The translations under genes were made by a program, and so were the position numbers. From Rhodanobacter sp. FDAARGOS 1247 (GTDB lineage Bacteria > Pseudomonadota > Gammaproteobacteria > Xanthomonadales > Rhodanobacteraceae), in the NCBI RefSeq assembly GCF_016889805.1, contig NZ_CP069535.1:868001-932000 (forward strand): a stretch of 64,000 nt of DNA, in the 5' to 3' direction. How positions within the stretch are numbered: the first letter of the stretch is position 1; each line of letters begins with the position of its first letter. Positions 1 through 9,070 of this stretch are shown one piece after another. Below the pieces are notes generated by a model that was not told where the DNA came from, searched no databases, and worked only from the letters and a program-made list of their open reading frames with translations.

Positions 1-2
1 CC

Positions 3-2600
3 TGGGTGTGGTCGATGCTGGTCGACCACGAGGGCGGACTGTGGGTGACCATGCTGGACGGCGGCGTTGGCTACCTCGCGCCCGGCTGGAACGACACCAG
101 CCGCTTCACCCATATTCCGGACGACCCGACCAGCCTGCGCGATTCGATCGTCACGGCGATGGCGCGCGGACACGATGGTCGCGTCTGGGTCGGCGAACGC
201 TCCGGCCGCGTGGACAAGCTCGATCCGCACACCGGCAAGGTCGAGCATGTGCTGTCCGGCCTCGGCGGCGACGTGCTGGGCATGACCCAGGACCCGCAGG
301 AGCGCCTGTGGATCGCGGTGCGTGGCGCACTTTACCGCGACACCCTGGGCCAGCCGCCGCAACGCATCGACCCCGACGGCCACTGGCTCAAGCATCCGCT
401 GGAAGTGGAATCGGGTCCGGACGGGCGCATGTACGCGCGCACGTTCGGCGAAGGCCTGTTCCGCATCGATCAGGACACCCTGGCGGTGACCCGGGTGGCG
501 ATGGACCAGCCGAACCAGCGCGTCTTGTGGGGCAGCCAGCTCACCCTGCATGGTGGCTACTTCTGGTACGCCAGCGATGGCGGCATGTTGCGCATGAGCC
601 CCGATCGCGACCGCTTCGAGGTGATCCCCGGGGTCACCAACGACCGGGCGGTGAACGCGTTCGATTTCGACGACGGCGGCATCTGGATGGTTCGCCCCGA
701 AGCCCTCGAACACTATCACTACCGGGACGACGCACTGGTGCTCGATCGCACCGTCGACGCCTCGCAGGGCTGGCCGTCCATCAACGTGGTCGACCTGCAG
801 ATCGATGCCATGCGGCGGATCTGGATGCTCGGTCACGACGGCTTGTGGCGGTTCGATCCGCGCACCGGCCGGTTCCGTTCATTCGGCCTGCAGAACGGCC
901 TGGCCAACGGCGAATTCTCCCGCGGCTACGCCGTCATGCCCGACGGCAACCTGTATGCGCCGACGCTGGGCGGCGTGGCCGGCTTCAACCCCGACCGCAT
1001 CCGTGACGACACCACCGTGTCACCGCTGGCGGTCACCCAGGTCAGCGTGCGTCGCGACGGCAAGCTGCAGCCACTGGCGCCGCAGCAGACGATCACCCTG
1101 GGCTGGAAGGATCGCGGCCTGAACGTCGCGACGCGGCTTTTCTCCTACGTCGATCCGGCGGCGAACCACTATCGGTTCCGCCTGCGTGGTTTCGACAGCA
1201 CATGGATCGACAACGGCAACCACGGCGAGCGCGAGTTCACCGGGCTCGGCGCGGGCGACTACACGCTGGAAGTGCAGGCCGCCGGCGCCAACGGCCAGTG
1301 GGTGCACCTGGCTCATCCGCTGCAGATCCAGGTACAGGCACCGCCCTGGCAGCGCTGGTGGGCGTGGCTGGGTTACGTGCTGATCGCGTTGCTGGGCATC
1401 TGGTTCGGCCTGTGGATCTGGCGGCGCCGGCTGGCGCGGCGGCACCACGTGGCGATGGTGGAACAGCAGCGGCAGATGGCCGAGGCCGCCAGCGCGGCGA
1501 AGAGCCAGTTCCTGGCCACGCTGAGTCACGAGATCCGCACGCCGATGACCGGCGTGATGGGCATGGCCGAACTGCTGCTGAGCACGCCGCTCAACCCGCT
1601 GCAGCACGATTACACCCAGGCCATGCAGCGCTCCGGCGGCATGTTGCTGAAGCTGCTCAACGATGCGCTGGACCTGGCCCGCATCGAGGCCGGCCGGCTC
1701 GAACTGGAACCCTCGCCATTCGATCCGCGCCAGTTGCTGTCCGAAGTGGCGCAGCTGGAGCAGGGCCTGGCCCACGCGAAGGGCCTGCGCTTCGTCCTGG
1801 AGATGTCCGACGACCTGCCGGCGCAATGGCTGGGCGATGCGCTGCGGATCAAGCAGGTGCTGCTGAACCTGGCCAACAATGCGCTGAAGTTCACCGAGCA
1901 TGGCGAAGTGATCCTGCGCGCGCGGCGATCCGACGACGGCCTGCTGTGCAGCGTCAGCGACACCGGCCCGGGCATTTCCGAGGCCAGCCAGGCGCGGCTG
2001 TTCCAGCGCTTCGAGCAGGCCGACAGCCCGCAGCGTCGGGTCGGCAGCGGGCTGGGCCTGGCGATCTGTCGCGAACTGGTCGACATGATGGGCGGCTCGA
2101 TCGAACTGGAGTCGCAGCTCGGTCATGGCAGCACCTTCCATGTGCACATGTCGCTGGCCGAGCCGGCGGTGGCGATGCCGGTGGACGAGTTCGCCAGCGG
2201 CCGGCACTACCGCCTGCTGCTGGTGGAGGACGATCCGATCGTGGCCACGGTGATCTGCGGCCTGCTGGAACGCGAAGGCCACAAGGTCAAGCACGTCGGC
2301 AACGGCCTGGCGGCGCTGGGCGAACTGGCCCATGCGCCGTTCGACGCCGCGTTGCTGGATCTGGACCTGCCGGGCGTGGACGGTTTCCAGATCGCCCGGC
2401 TGATCCGCCAGCGCGAGCACGCGGGCCAGCACCTGCCGCTGCTGGCGGTCACCGCCCGTTCGGGCAACGGCGACGAGGCGAAGGCGCGCGAGTCGGGCAT
2501 GGACGGGTTCCTGCGCAAGCCGGTCAGCGGCGAGCAGCTGATCACGGCGTTGGCGCGCGTGGTGCCGGGCACCGTGGCCAGCGAGGAATTGCCCGCCTGA
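3..2600 (+). CDS. Hybrid sensor histidine kinase/response regulator, 5'-truncated by the window
   Basis: The reading frame is open at the left edge, so the N-terminus lies outside the window. Counting the GTG codon at position 6 as residue 1, residues 1-340 are beta-propeller (Reg_prop-like) blades with repeated G-x-W/L-W motifs, and about 345-445 is a Y_Y_Y-type Ig-like domain. One membrane segment lies near 450-475. The HisKA box SHEIRTP has H508 as the predicted phosphorylation site. The ATPase N-box NNALKF and G-boxes follow (DTGPGIS, about 653; GSGLGLAI, about 681). A C-terminal receiver starts near 735 with acidic DD, phospho-acceptor D785 and K838. This is the architecture of periplasmic glycan- or nutrient-sensing hybrid kinases. 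The ligand cannot be told from sequence. It is convergent with holC, one base apart. Confidence 0.93.
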   Translation, partial: WVWSMLVDHEGGLWVTMLDGGVGYLAPGWNDTSRFTHIPDDPTSLRDSIVTAMARGHDGRVWVGERSGRVDKLDPHTGKVEHVLSGLGGDVLGMTQDPQERLWIAVRGALYRDTLGQPPQRIDPDGHWLKHPLEVESGPDGRMYARTFGEGLFRIDQDTLAVTRVAMDQPNQRVLWGSQLTLHGGYFWYASDGGMLRMSPDRDRFEVIPGVTNDRAVNAFDFDDGGIWMVRPEALEHYHYRDDALVLDRTVDASQGWPSINVVDLQIDAMRRIWMLGHDGLWRFDPRTGRFRSFGLQNGLANGEFSRGYAVMPDGNLYAPTLGGVAGFNPDRIRDDTTVSPLAVTQVSVRRDGKLQPLAPQQTITLGWKDRGLNVATRLFSYVDPAANHYRFRLRGFDSTWIDNGNHGEREFTGLGAGDYTLEVQAAGANGQWVHLAHPLQIQVQAPPWQRWWAWLGYVLIALLGIWFGLWIWRRRLARRHHVAMVEQQRQMAEAASAAKSQFLATLSHEIRTPMTGVMGMAELLLSTPLNPLQHDYTQAMQRSGGMLLKLLNDALDLARIEAGRLELEPSPFDPRQLLSEVAQLEQGLAHAKGLRFVLEMSDDLPAQWLGDALRIKQVLLNLANNALKFTEHGEVILRARRSDDGLLCSVSDTGPGISEASQARLFQRFEQADSPQRRVGSGLGLAICRELVDMMGGSIELESQLGHGSTFHVHMSLAEPAVAMPVDEFASGRHYRLLLVEDDPIVATVICGLLEREGHKVKHVGNGLAALGELAHAPFDAALLDLDLPGVDGFQIARLIRQREHAGQHLPLLAVTARSGNGDEAKARESGMDGFLRKPVSGEQLITALARVVPGTVASEELPA

Positions 2601-2601
2601 A

Positions 2602-3021
2602 CTACATGTCGTGCTTGCGCACCTCGAAGCCGAGGCGCTGGTATTCGCGCCAGCGGGCCCGCGAACCCTCGCGCGCGTCCGGATCGGCGGCCACCACTTC
2701 CAGCACGCGCTGGTAGTTGCCGGGGGCGCAGGCCTCGCGCAGGTTGATCACCAGCGGACGGTCCGCCGTGTCCACGCCCGGCGGCACGATCAGCACGGCG
2801 GTGTGTTCGTCGTCGTCATCGCCGGCCAGCTGGTGCGGGATCATCGCGTCGTCGTCGAATGCCCACAGCAACTCGTCGAGTTCCTCGGCCTCGCTGAAAT
2901 CGCGGGTGAGGATCAGCGTGGGCTGCTGCGCCGCGAACGCCTTCTTCGCCAGCTCGCAGGCCAGCAACAGCGGCTGTTCGCGGAAGCGCGGCTTGTCGAT
3001 CAGGTAGAAGTCGGCACGCAT
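2602..3021 (-). CDS. holC: DNA polymerase III chi subunit
   Basis: Protein of 139 residues starting MRADFYLIDKP, typical of HolC. Chi links the clamp loader (through psi) to single-stranded DNA-binding protein at the replication fork. The start at 3021 is preferred over an upstream in-frame ATG at 3066, because the extra 15 residues would be encoded by an intergenic inverted repeat and match nothing in the family. It lies downstream of pepA on the same strand, the usual pepA-holC pairing. In enterobacteria valS follows, but here a sensor kinase gene converges instead, so valS is not linked. The acidic stretch GDDDDEH near the middle is a local feature. Confidence 0.9.
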   Translation of the reverse strand: MRADFYLIDKPRFREQPLLLACELAKKAFAAQQPTLILTRDFSEAEELDELLWAFDDDAMIPHQLAGDDDDEHTAVLIVPPGVDTADRPLVINLREACAPGNYQRVLEVVAADPDAREGSRARWREYQRLGFEVRKHDM

Positions 3022-3028
3022 GGAAGCC

Positions 3029-3114
3029 GGGAATCGGGAATGGGGAGTCGGGAATAGTAAAGGCAAAAGCCGCGTTGCGTTCCTGGCTTTTCCGATTCCC
3101 TATTCCCTATTCCC
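3029..3114. repeat. Nested inverted repeat of GGGAAT-type units between pepA and holC
   Basis: The left arm (3029-3058) holds four GGGAATN-like units. The right arm (3094-3114) holds three in inverted orientation. An inner stem is formed by 3065-3071 and 3085-3091. The pepA stop codon (3107-3109, minus strand) lies inside the right arm. A similar element is at 59968-60060 and a half element at 47297-47346, so this is a dispersed intergenic repeat. Confidence 0.75.
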
Positions 3115-4591
3115 TGTCCAGCAGCCACTGGGCCAGCAGCGCCACCGGGCGGCCGGTGGCCAGGCCCTTGCGGCCTTCGTCCCAGGCGGTGCCGGCGATG
3201 TCCAGGTGGGCCCAGCGCTGGCCGTCGGTGAAGCGCGACAGGAAGCAGGCGGCGGTGATCGCACCGGCGCTCTTGCCGCCGATGTTGGCGACGTCGGCGA
3301 AGCCGGAGTCGAGTTGGGCCTGGTAGTCGTCCCACAGCGGCAGGCGCCAGGCGCGGTCGAGCGTCTCCTCGCCGGCGGCGAGCAGTTCGGCGGCGAGGTC
3401 GTCGTGCTTGCTCATCAGGCCGCTGGCGTGCTTGCCCAGCGCGATCACGCAGGCGCCGGTGAGCGTGGCCGCATCGATCAGCGCCTGCGGCTGGTACGTC
3501 TGCGCGGTGTACGTAAGCGCGTCGCACAGGATCAGCCGGCCTTCGGCGTCGGTGTTGAGCACTTCGATGGTGAGGCCGGACAGGCTGGTCAGCACGTCGC
3601 TGGGACGGTAGCTGTCGCCGTCGGGCATGTTCTCCACGGCCGGCACCACGCAGACCAGGTTGAGCTTCAGGCCCATCTTCACCGCGGCCACGAACGCGCC
3701 CAGCACGCCGGCGGCGCCGCCCATGTCGAACTTCATCTCTTCCATGCCGGCGCCGGGCTTCAGGCTGATGCCGCCGGAGTCGAAGGTGACGCCCTTGCCG
3801 ACGAACGCGTACGGCTTGTCGCCGTCGTTGCCGCCCTTGTACTCCAGCGCGATCAGGCGCGGCTTGTTGACCGAGCCGCGGCCCACGGCGAGCAGCGAGC
3901 CGAAGCCCAGCTTCTCCATCGCCACTTCGTCGAGCACGGTGCAGCTGACCTTGTCGTGGCCGTCGGCGAGGGCCTGCGCCTGCGCCGCGATGTGGGCCGG
4001 GTTGCAGATGTTCGGCGGCAGGTTGGCCAGCTCGCGGGCGAAGCGCACGCCCTCGGCGATCGCCACGGCCTGCGCCAGTCCGCTGGCCGCTTCGTCGCCG
4101 CCGGCGAAGGTCAGCCGGGCCAGTTCGACCTGCTTGCTCCGGTCGCGGGGCTTGAAGGTGGCGGTGTAGCGATAGGCCGCGTAGTCGCTGGCCAGCGCCG
4201 CGATGCGCACGCGCCACGCGCTGTCTCGGCCGGGCACGTCGACACCGCTGAGGCAGGAGACGGCATCGGCCACCGGCAGCCGACCCAGTGCGCGCGCAGC
4301 CTCGATGTTCACCTTCTGGTAGCGCGCCGCGTCGAACGACTTCTGCGCACCCAGGCCGACCACCAGCACGCGCCGTGCGGCGATGCCGGCCGGCGCGAAC
4401 AACATCGTGGTCGAGCCGGCCTTGCCGCTGATGTCGCCGCTTTCGATCTGGCGCCTGATGGCGCCGCCGCTGGCGTCGTCCAGCTGGGCAGCCGCGCTGG
4501 TCAGCACGCCCTGTTCGTACACGCCGACCATCACGCAAGCACTGTCGACGGTGGCGGGGGCGATGCTGGCGAGGCTGAACTGAAGTGTCAT
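3107..4591 (-). CDS. pepA: Leucyl (cytosol) aminopeptidase, M17 family
   Basis: Protein of 494 residues beginning [10 protein letters not shown]. The catalytic half carries the M17 metal and active-site motifs: a [10 protein letters not shown] segment near residue 268 with the catalytic Lys, and the family signature NTDAEGRL near residue 345. It is a hexameric di-zinc aminopeptidase that releases N-terminal residues from peptides; in E. coli PepA also binds DNA at Xer sites. The start at 4591 has an AGGAA ribosome site and gives a normal-length protein; nine upstream in-frame codons are rejected. It is divergent from lptF, with 98 bp between start codons. The last codon and stop come from an intergenic inverted repeat, so the C-terminus was set by repeat insertion or decay. 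Confidence 0.95.
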   Translation of the reverse strand: MTLQFSLASIAPATVDSACVMVGVYEQGVLTSAAAQLDDASGGAIRRQIESGDISGKAGSTTMLFAPAGIAARRVLVVGLGAQKSFDAARYQKVNIEAARALGRLPVADAVSCLSGVDVPGRDSAWRVRIAALASDYAAYRYTATFKPRDRSKQVELARLTFAGGDEAASGLAQAVAIAEGVRFARELANLPPNICNPAHIAAQAQALADGHDKVSCTVLDEVAMEKLGFGSLLAVGRGSVNKPRLIALEYKGGNDGDKPYAFVGKGVTFDSGGISLKPGAGMEEMKFDMGGAAGVLGAFVAAVKMGLKLNLVCVVPAVENMPDGDSYRPSDVLTSLSGLTIEVLNTDAEGRLILCDALTYTAQTYQPQALIDAATLTGACVIALGKHASGLMSKHDDLAAELLAAGEETLDRAWRLPLWDDYQAQLDSGFADVANIGGKSAGAITAACFLSRFTDGQRWAHLDIAGTAWDEGRKGLATGRPVALLAQWLLDRE

Positions 4592-4631
4592 CGGAGGGTT
4601 CCTGCATGAGCCCGGCAATGGCCGGACAGGC

Positions 4632-4637
4632 TAGACT
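4632..4637 (+). promoter_or_regulatory. Candidate -10 element for lptFG (TAGACT)
   Basis: TAGACT lies 52 bp upstream of the lptF ATG, in a GGCTAGACTTG context that recurs upstream of other genes in the window. No clear -35 hexamer is visible. This is inference from motif position only. Confidence 0.35.
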
Positions 4638-4689
4638 TGCGGTTTGCCGGCGCTGCTGCCGGGCCGGTTCAAGCGGACAAGTTTATCGC

Positions 4690-5805
4690 ATGCTGAGCAT
4701 CCTCGACCGCTATTTCCTGCGCGAGCTGGCGCAGACCGTGGCCGCCACCGTGGTGGTGCTGCTGGTGATCGTGGCCGGCAGTGCGTTCGCCCGCGTGCTG
4801 CAGCAGGTCGCCAACGGCAGCTTCCCCGCCAGCGTGATGTTCCAGGTGCTGGGCCTGCGCACGCTCGACGGCCTCACCAACATGATGCCGCTGGCCAGCT
4901 TCATCGGCATCCTGCTCGGTCTCGGGCGGATGTATCGCGAAAGCGAGATGCACGTGCTGTCGTCGTCGGGCATGGGTCCGCGCGGGCTGTTGCGGCCGGT
5001 GCTGATCCTGGGCGCCGTGCTGGTCGCGATCACCGCCGTGGTCTCGCTGTGGGTGGGACCGTGGGCCGTGCGCACCAGCGACGCGATGGTCGCCGCGGCG
5101 AACCGTTCGGTGATTGCCGCCGGCCTCGATGCGGGACGCTTCACCGAACTGCCCGGCAAGGGCGGCATCATCTTCGTCGACAGCCTCAGCCGCGACGGCA
5201 GCAAGCTGGGCCGTACCTTCGTGGCGACCCAGAGCGACAGCAAGGACGGCCCGGCGCATCTGAAACTGGTCAGCGCCACCAGCGGCGAGCTGTACCAGGA
5301 GAGCAACGGCGACGGCCGCTTCATCGCCTTCAAGGACGGCTGGCAATACGACATCCCGCTGGGCGCCAACAACTGGCGGCAGATGCAGTACCAGCGCAAC
5401 GACACCTCGCTGTCCGCGGTGCGGGCCGACGAGGATGACGATCCCGCGCATTCCAAGAGCAGCTGGGCGCTGTTCCAGTCCGATGATCCGGACGATCGCG
5501 CCGAATTCGCCTGGCGCGCCAACGCGCCGCCGCTGACCCTGGTGCTGTTGCTGCTGGCGCTGCCGCTGTCGCGGCAGAGTCCGCGTGAGCCGAGGTACGG
5601 CCGGCTGCTGCTGGCGGTGGTGACGTTCTATCTCTACTACACCTTGCTGGCGCTGGGCCGCGCCCAGATCGGCAAGGACCACTGGCACAACCAGGCGCCG
5701 CTGTGGGCCCTGCACGCGCTGGTGCTGGGCATGGCCGGCTGGATGCTGTGGAAACAGTATTCCCCGCGCAAGCTGCGGACGCCGTCCACCGGTGTGGCGG
5801 CATGA
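4690..5805 (+). CDS. lptF: LPS export ABC transporter permease LptF
   Basis: Protein of 371 residues, start MLSILDRYFLRELAQTV, characteristic of the YjgP/YjgQ family. Three transmembrane helices near the N-terminus, a periplasmic beta-jellyroll region (about residues 140-270), then three C-terminal helices match LptF topology. With LptG and the ATPase LptB it extracts lipopolysaccharide from the inner membrane and passes it to the LptC/A/D bridge. The ATG at 4690 is chosen because it gives the conserved N-terminus; in-frame codons from 4585 overlap the pepA upstream region. The stop codon overlaps the lptG start (ATGA), so the two are translationally coupled. Confidence 0.95.
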   Translation: MLSILDRYFLRELAQTVAATVVVLLVIVAGSAFARVLQQVANGSFPASVMFQVLGLRTLDGLTNMMPLASFIGILLGLGRMYRESEMHVLSSSGMGPRGLLRPVLILGAVLVAITAVVSLWVGPWAVRTSDAMVAAANRSVIAAGLDAGRFTELPGKGGIIFVDSLSRDGSKLGRTFVATQSDSKDGPAHLKLVSATSGELYQESNGDGRFIAFKDGWQYDIPLGANNWRQMQYQRNDTSLSAVRADEDDDPAHSKSSWALFQSDDPDDRAEFAWRANAPPLTLVLLLLALPLSRQSPREPRYGRLLLAVVTFYLYYTLLALGRAQIGKDHWHNQAPLWALHALVLGMAGWMLWKQYSPRKLRTPSTGVAA

Positions 5806-6902
5806 GCGTGTTCAACATCAAGCGGGTCGACCGGCTGGTCGCGCTGAGCGTGCTCGGCTCGATGCTGATGGTGTGGCTGGTGCTGACCGGTTTCGACGCG
5901 GTCACCCAGCTGCTGCGCCAGCTCGGCAACGTGGGCAAGCACGGCTATACGCTGAGCAATGCGATTGCCTACGTGCTGGTGACATTCCCGCGCCGTGCCT
6001 ACGAGATGTTCGGCAATGCGGCGCTGATCGGTGGCCTGCTGGGCCTGGGCGGCCTGGCCGGCACCGGCGAACTCACCGCCTTGCGCGCCGCCGGCATGTC
6101 GCGGTTGCGCATCGCCGGTTCGGCGGTGGGCGTGGTCGCGGTGCTGATCGTGGGCGTGGTGATCATGGGCGAGACGCTGGCGCCGTGGGGCGACCAGCAG
6201 GCGCAGGTGATGCAGGCGCGGATGAAGTCCGGCAACCTCGGCATGACCACCAGCAGCGGACTGTGGGCGCGCGACGGCGACGACGTGATCAACGCGCGCG
6301 GCACCTCGCTGAAGCAGCGTGACGGCCTGGCCACCGTGCAGCTCAGCGACGTGCGCATCTTCAACTTCAGCAAGGACGGCCAGCTGCATCGCTTCACCTG
6401 GGCCAGGACCGCCCAACACGACGGCAGGCAGTGGATGCTGCACGACGTGCGCATCACCACGCTGGACGAAGCCGGCACGCATGCCGGCACCGAGGCGGAG
6501 TTGCCGTGGAAGTCCACGCTGAATCCGCAGGTACTGGCGCAGTCGGTGATCCAGCCGCAGTACCTGTCGATGCGCGACCTGCGCCGCAACATGGATTACC
6601 TGGAAGGCAACGGGCAGAGTCCCGGCAGCTACGCGGTGGCGTTCTGGGGACGCGCGCTGTATCCGCTCAACGTGCTGGTGCTGGTGTTGTGCGCGATGCC
6701 GTTCGCGTTCGGGTCGCTGCGTTCGGGCGGCCTCGGCAAGCGCATGTTCATCGGCATCCTGCTCGCGCTGGGCTGGTATTTCCTGCAGCAGGCGATGGTG
6801 AACTTCGGCACGGTCTACGGCATGCCGCCGCTGTTGGCCAACCTGCTGCCGGCGGTGATCCTGGTGCTCGTCGCCTGGTTGTACTTCCGGCGACGGGTCT
6901 GA
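5802..6902 (+). CDS. lptG: LPS export ABC transporter permease LptG
   Basis: Protein of 366 residues starting MSVFNIKRVDRLVALSV. It is the LptF partner, with the same six-helix plus periplasmic jellyroll plan. The N-terminal helices include the GLLGLGGLAGTGELTALRAAG coupling region typical of LptG, which contacts LptB. It begins inside the lptF stop codon. Together they form the LptFG half of the LptB2FG extractor in the inner membrane. No other lpt genes are in the window, as is usual, since lptCAB lie elsewhere. Confidence 0.95.
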   Translation: MSVFNIKRVDRLVALSVLGSMLMVWLVLTGFDAVTQLLRQLGNVGKHGYTLSNAIAYVLVTFPRRAYEMFGNAALIGGLLGLGGLAGTGELTALRAAGMSRLRIAGSAVGVVAVLIVGVVIMGETLAPWGDQQAQVMQARMKSGNLGMTTSSGLWARDGDDVINARGTSLKQRDGLATVQLSDVRIFNFSKDGQLHRFTWARTAQHDGRQWMLHDVRITTLDEAGTHAGTEAELPWKSTLNPQVLAQSVIQPQYLSMRDLRRNMDYLEGNGQSPGSYAVAFWGRALYPLNVLVLVLCAMPFAFGSLRSGGLGKRMFIGILLALGWYFLQQAMVNFGTVYGMPPLLANLLPAVILVLVAWLYFRRRV

Positions 6903-7059
6903 TCGCCGCAGCTGTTTTCCCCGGCAATGTGACCGCGTTCTCAGCATCGTCGACCCGCAAGCCCCCACTATCGAATGGACGCCGAAGCGACATCCGCCGC
7001 GCGTCATCGCAGGGCGGAAGCTGCTTGCTTTCGCCATCACCAACTCTCGGGGGGGAGTC

Positions 7060-7170
7060 ATGTCCAAGCCTTTCTGGCACAAGGATGCCTGCGGATTCTG
7101 GTTGATCGCCTGTATTCAGCTGAGCGCTTCGGCCGGCTGGGCGATGGTGCATTACCAGCTGCTGCAGTAG
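7060..7170 (+). CDS. Small single-pass membrane peptide (36 aa), unlisted by length filters
   Basis: An ATG at 7060 follows a run of seven G and GGAG (7049-7057), a strong ribosome site at correct spacing. It opens a 36-codon frame ending with TAG at 7170. The peptide starts MSKPFWHKDACGFW and continues with a hydrophobic helix (about residues 10-34) rich in Ala, Ile, Leu and Trp, ending HYQLLQ. This looks like a genuine small inner-membrane protein rather than a random frame. It stands alone between lptG and the threonine aldolase gene; function unknown. I recognise no family. Confidence 0.6.
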   Translation: MSKPFWHKDACGFWLIACIQLSASAGWAMVHYQLLQ

Positions 7171-7238
7171 TCGGATCAACTTGCCGGCGATGCCGGATCG
7201 GGCCAAGCTGTTGGCTTTGCCGACAGCAGGGGTGTGCC

Positions 7239-8258
7239 GTGGAATGGGTTGATCTGCGCAGCGATACGGTGACGCGGCCGACGGCCGCGATGCGCGAAGC
7301 GATGCTCGGCGCCGAGGTTGGCGACGACGTCTACGGCGAAGATCCCACCGTCAACGCACTGCAGCGGCGACTGGCCGACGAGCTCGGTTTCGACGCCGGC
7401 CTGTTCGTGCCCAGCGGCACGCAATCCAACCTGCTGGCCCTGCTGGCGCATTGCGAGCGCGGCGACGAATACCTGGTCGGCATGGACGCGCATACCTACA
7501 AGTTCGAAGGCGGCGGCGCCGCGGTGCTGGGCTCGATCCAGCCGCAACCGATCGTGCACGCCGACGACGGCACGTTGCCGCTGGCACGCATCGAGGCGGC
7601 GATCAAGCCGGTCGATCCGCACTTCGCGCGAACCCGCCTGCTGGCGCTGGAAAACACCTGGCACGGTCGCACGTTGCCGCTGGATTACCTGGTTGCCGCG
7701 CACGACGTGGCGCGCTCGCATGGCCTCGGCCTGCACCTCGATGGCGCGCGCCTGTTCAACGCCGCCGTGGCGTGCGGCGTGCCGCCGCGCGAGATCGCGC
7801 GGCATTTCGACACCGTCTCGATCTGCCTGTCGAAAGGCCTCGGCGCGCCGGTGGGTTCGGTGCTGGTCGGCTCGCACGCGCTGATCGACAAGGCGCGCCG
7901 CTGGCGCAAGGTCACCGGCGGCGGCTGGCGCCAGGCCGGCATGCTCGCCGCGGCGGGCATGCACGCGCTGGATCATCATGTGGCGCGGCTGGCGCAGGAT
8001 CATCATCGCGCCGAATATCTGGCTGGCCGCCTGCGCGAGGTCGCCGGCATCGACCTGCTGGGCCAGTACACCAACATGGTCTTCATCGACGTGCCGGCCG
8101 AACGCCTGCGCGATCTGGACGTCCATTTGCGCGCGGCCGGCATCCGCATCAGCATCGGCTACCTGCCCACGCTGCGCCTGGTGACGCATCTGGATGTCGA
8201 CGATGACGGCATCGAACGCACGGCCACCGCGTTCCGCGAGTTTTTCGCGCGGCATTGA
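7239..8258 (+). CDS. ltaE: Low-specificity L-threonine aldolase
   Basis: Protein of 339 residues starting (GTG) VEWVDLRSDTVTRPT, which matches the family N-terminus. The GTG at 7239 has an AGCAGGGG ribosome site six bases upstream. It is a fold-type I PLP enzyme that cleaves L-threonine or L-allo-threonine to glycine and acetaldehyde. The PLP Lys is K199 in the SICLSKGLGAP segment, and HLDGARLFNA provides the Asp/Arg contacts. Longer in-frame upstream codons (from 6975) run through the small-peptide gene in another frame and are rejected. It is single, followed by a long repeat island. Confidence 0.92.
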   Translation: MEWVDLRSDTVTRPTAAMREAMLGAEVGDDVYGEDPTVNALQRRLADELGFDAGLFVPSGTQSNLLALLAHCERGDEYLVGMDAHTYKFEGGGAAVLGSIQPQPIVHADDGTLPLARIEAAIKPVDPHFARTRLLALENTWHGRTLPLDYLVAAHDVARSHGLGLHLDGARLFNAAVACGVPPREIARHFDTVSICLSKGLGAPVGSVLVGSHALIDKARRWRKVTGGGWRQAGMLAAAGMHALDHHVARLAQDHHRAEYLAGRLREVAGIDLLGQYTNMVFIDVPAERLRDLDVHLRAAGIRISIGYLPTLRLVTHLDVDDDGIERTATAFREFFARH

Positions 8259-8332
8259 TTGTCTGCTTCTCGTCGGCTTGCTGCGCAGGCCGCTTTTGCC
8301 TGCCCTTGCGCATCAGAACGAAAAGCTTTCGT

Positions 8333-8930
8333 CTGCCTGCGGCAGCCGAGCCACCTTTCTCTGAGTGGCCAGAGAAACGTGGCCCAAAGAGAGGCCACCC
8401 CGCTTCCGCGCTTTCCGGGCATCCTGCCCGGAAAGTCCGCGAGTCGGGGCCGGGCTTTTCGAACGGACATCCTGTCCGTGCGAAAAGGAGCCGACATCCC
8501 TGTCGGCTCCCGCTACGCGGCCTGTCGCCCCCGCCTCGCCGCTACAGAGGGGCCCCGGGTAGAGCGACGCGCATCCTGCGCGTACTTTTCAGAAGAGCCG
8601 GATCAAGAGCAGAGCTGCGGCAACCCGGAGCTTTGCTCTGGCTTTTTGCTTTTGCTCTTCAGCTTCATCACCGAGTGCGGGCCACGATGGCCCGTTGCTC
8701 TACCGGGTCCCTTGTGCGGCGGTGAGACGGGGTCGACAGGCCGCGCAGCGGGCGTTGCCAGGGATGGCAACGCCTTTTCGCGCGGGCAGGATGCCCGTTC
8801 GAAAAGCCCGGCCCCGGCTCACGGACTTGTTGGGCAGGAAGCCCAACAGGCGCCAAGCGGGGTGGCCTTCTCTTTTGGTTACTTTTCTCTTGGCCACGGA
8901 AGAGAAAAGTGACTCGGTCGCCGAAGGCGA
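8333..8930. repeat. Roughly 600-bp inverted duplication with five paired, covarying hairpins; no gene
   Basis: Left arm 8333-8610 and right arm 8640-8930 are inverted copies centred near 8630. Each carries five hairpins at mirror positions. Left stems: 8333-8345, 8412-8434, 8464-8478, 8487-8510, 8567-8583. Right stems: 8918-8930, 8828-8848, 8783-8797, 8751-8774, 8678-8694. Flanks between hairpins are nearly identical. Most loops are TCC or TCCC (or the complement), but several stems differ between copies while staying self-complementary. Example: GGAGCCGACA/TGTCGGCTCC on the left pairs with GGCGTTGCCA/TGGCAACGCC on the right. Open frames here are low-complexity translations of the repeat, with no ribosome site or family signature. 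The region 8259-9070 therefore holds no supported gene. Confidence 0.85.
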
Positions 8931-9070
8931 TCGACCGCTCTGCACTTGAGCTCTTGCTTCTAAGCGCATCGGGGCATAACGCGAGAACAGAACTTGCCCT
9001 CCGAAGGAGGACGAAAACCCATCACTCTGTAACCAACGAAACGCGCCGCGCAGCGGATAACCCGCCAGCG

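Noticed and set aside
1020..2432. 470-codon minus-strand frame opposite the hybrid kinase
   Set aside because: Shadow frame; the plus strand shows HisKA, ATPase and receiver motifs in order.
3020..4609. 529-codon plus-strand frame opposite pepA
   Set aside because: Shadow frame with runs of Ala, Gly and His; pepA has catalytic motifs.
6975..7238. N-terminal extension of the threonine aldolase frame
   Set aside because: Overlaps the 36-residue peptide in another frame, and family members start at the VEWVDLRSDT region.
8259..8912. Open plus-strand frame of 217 codons through the hairpin island
   Set aside because: Its sequence is the translation of the inverted repeats, mirrored frames exist on the other strand, and there is no ribosome site or family signature.
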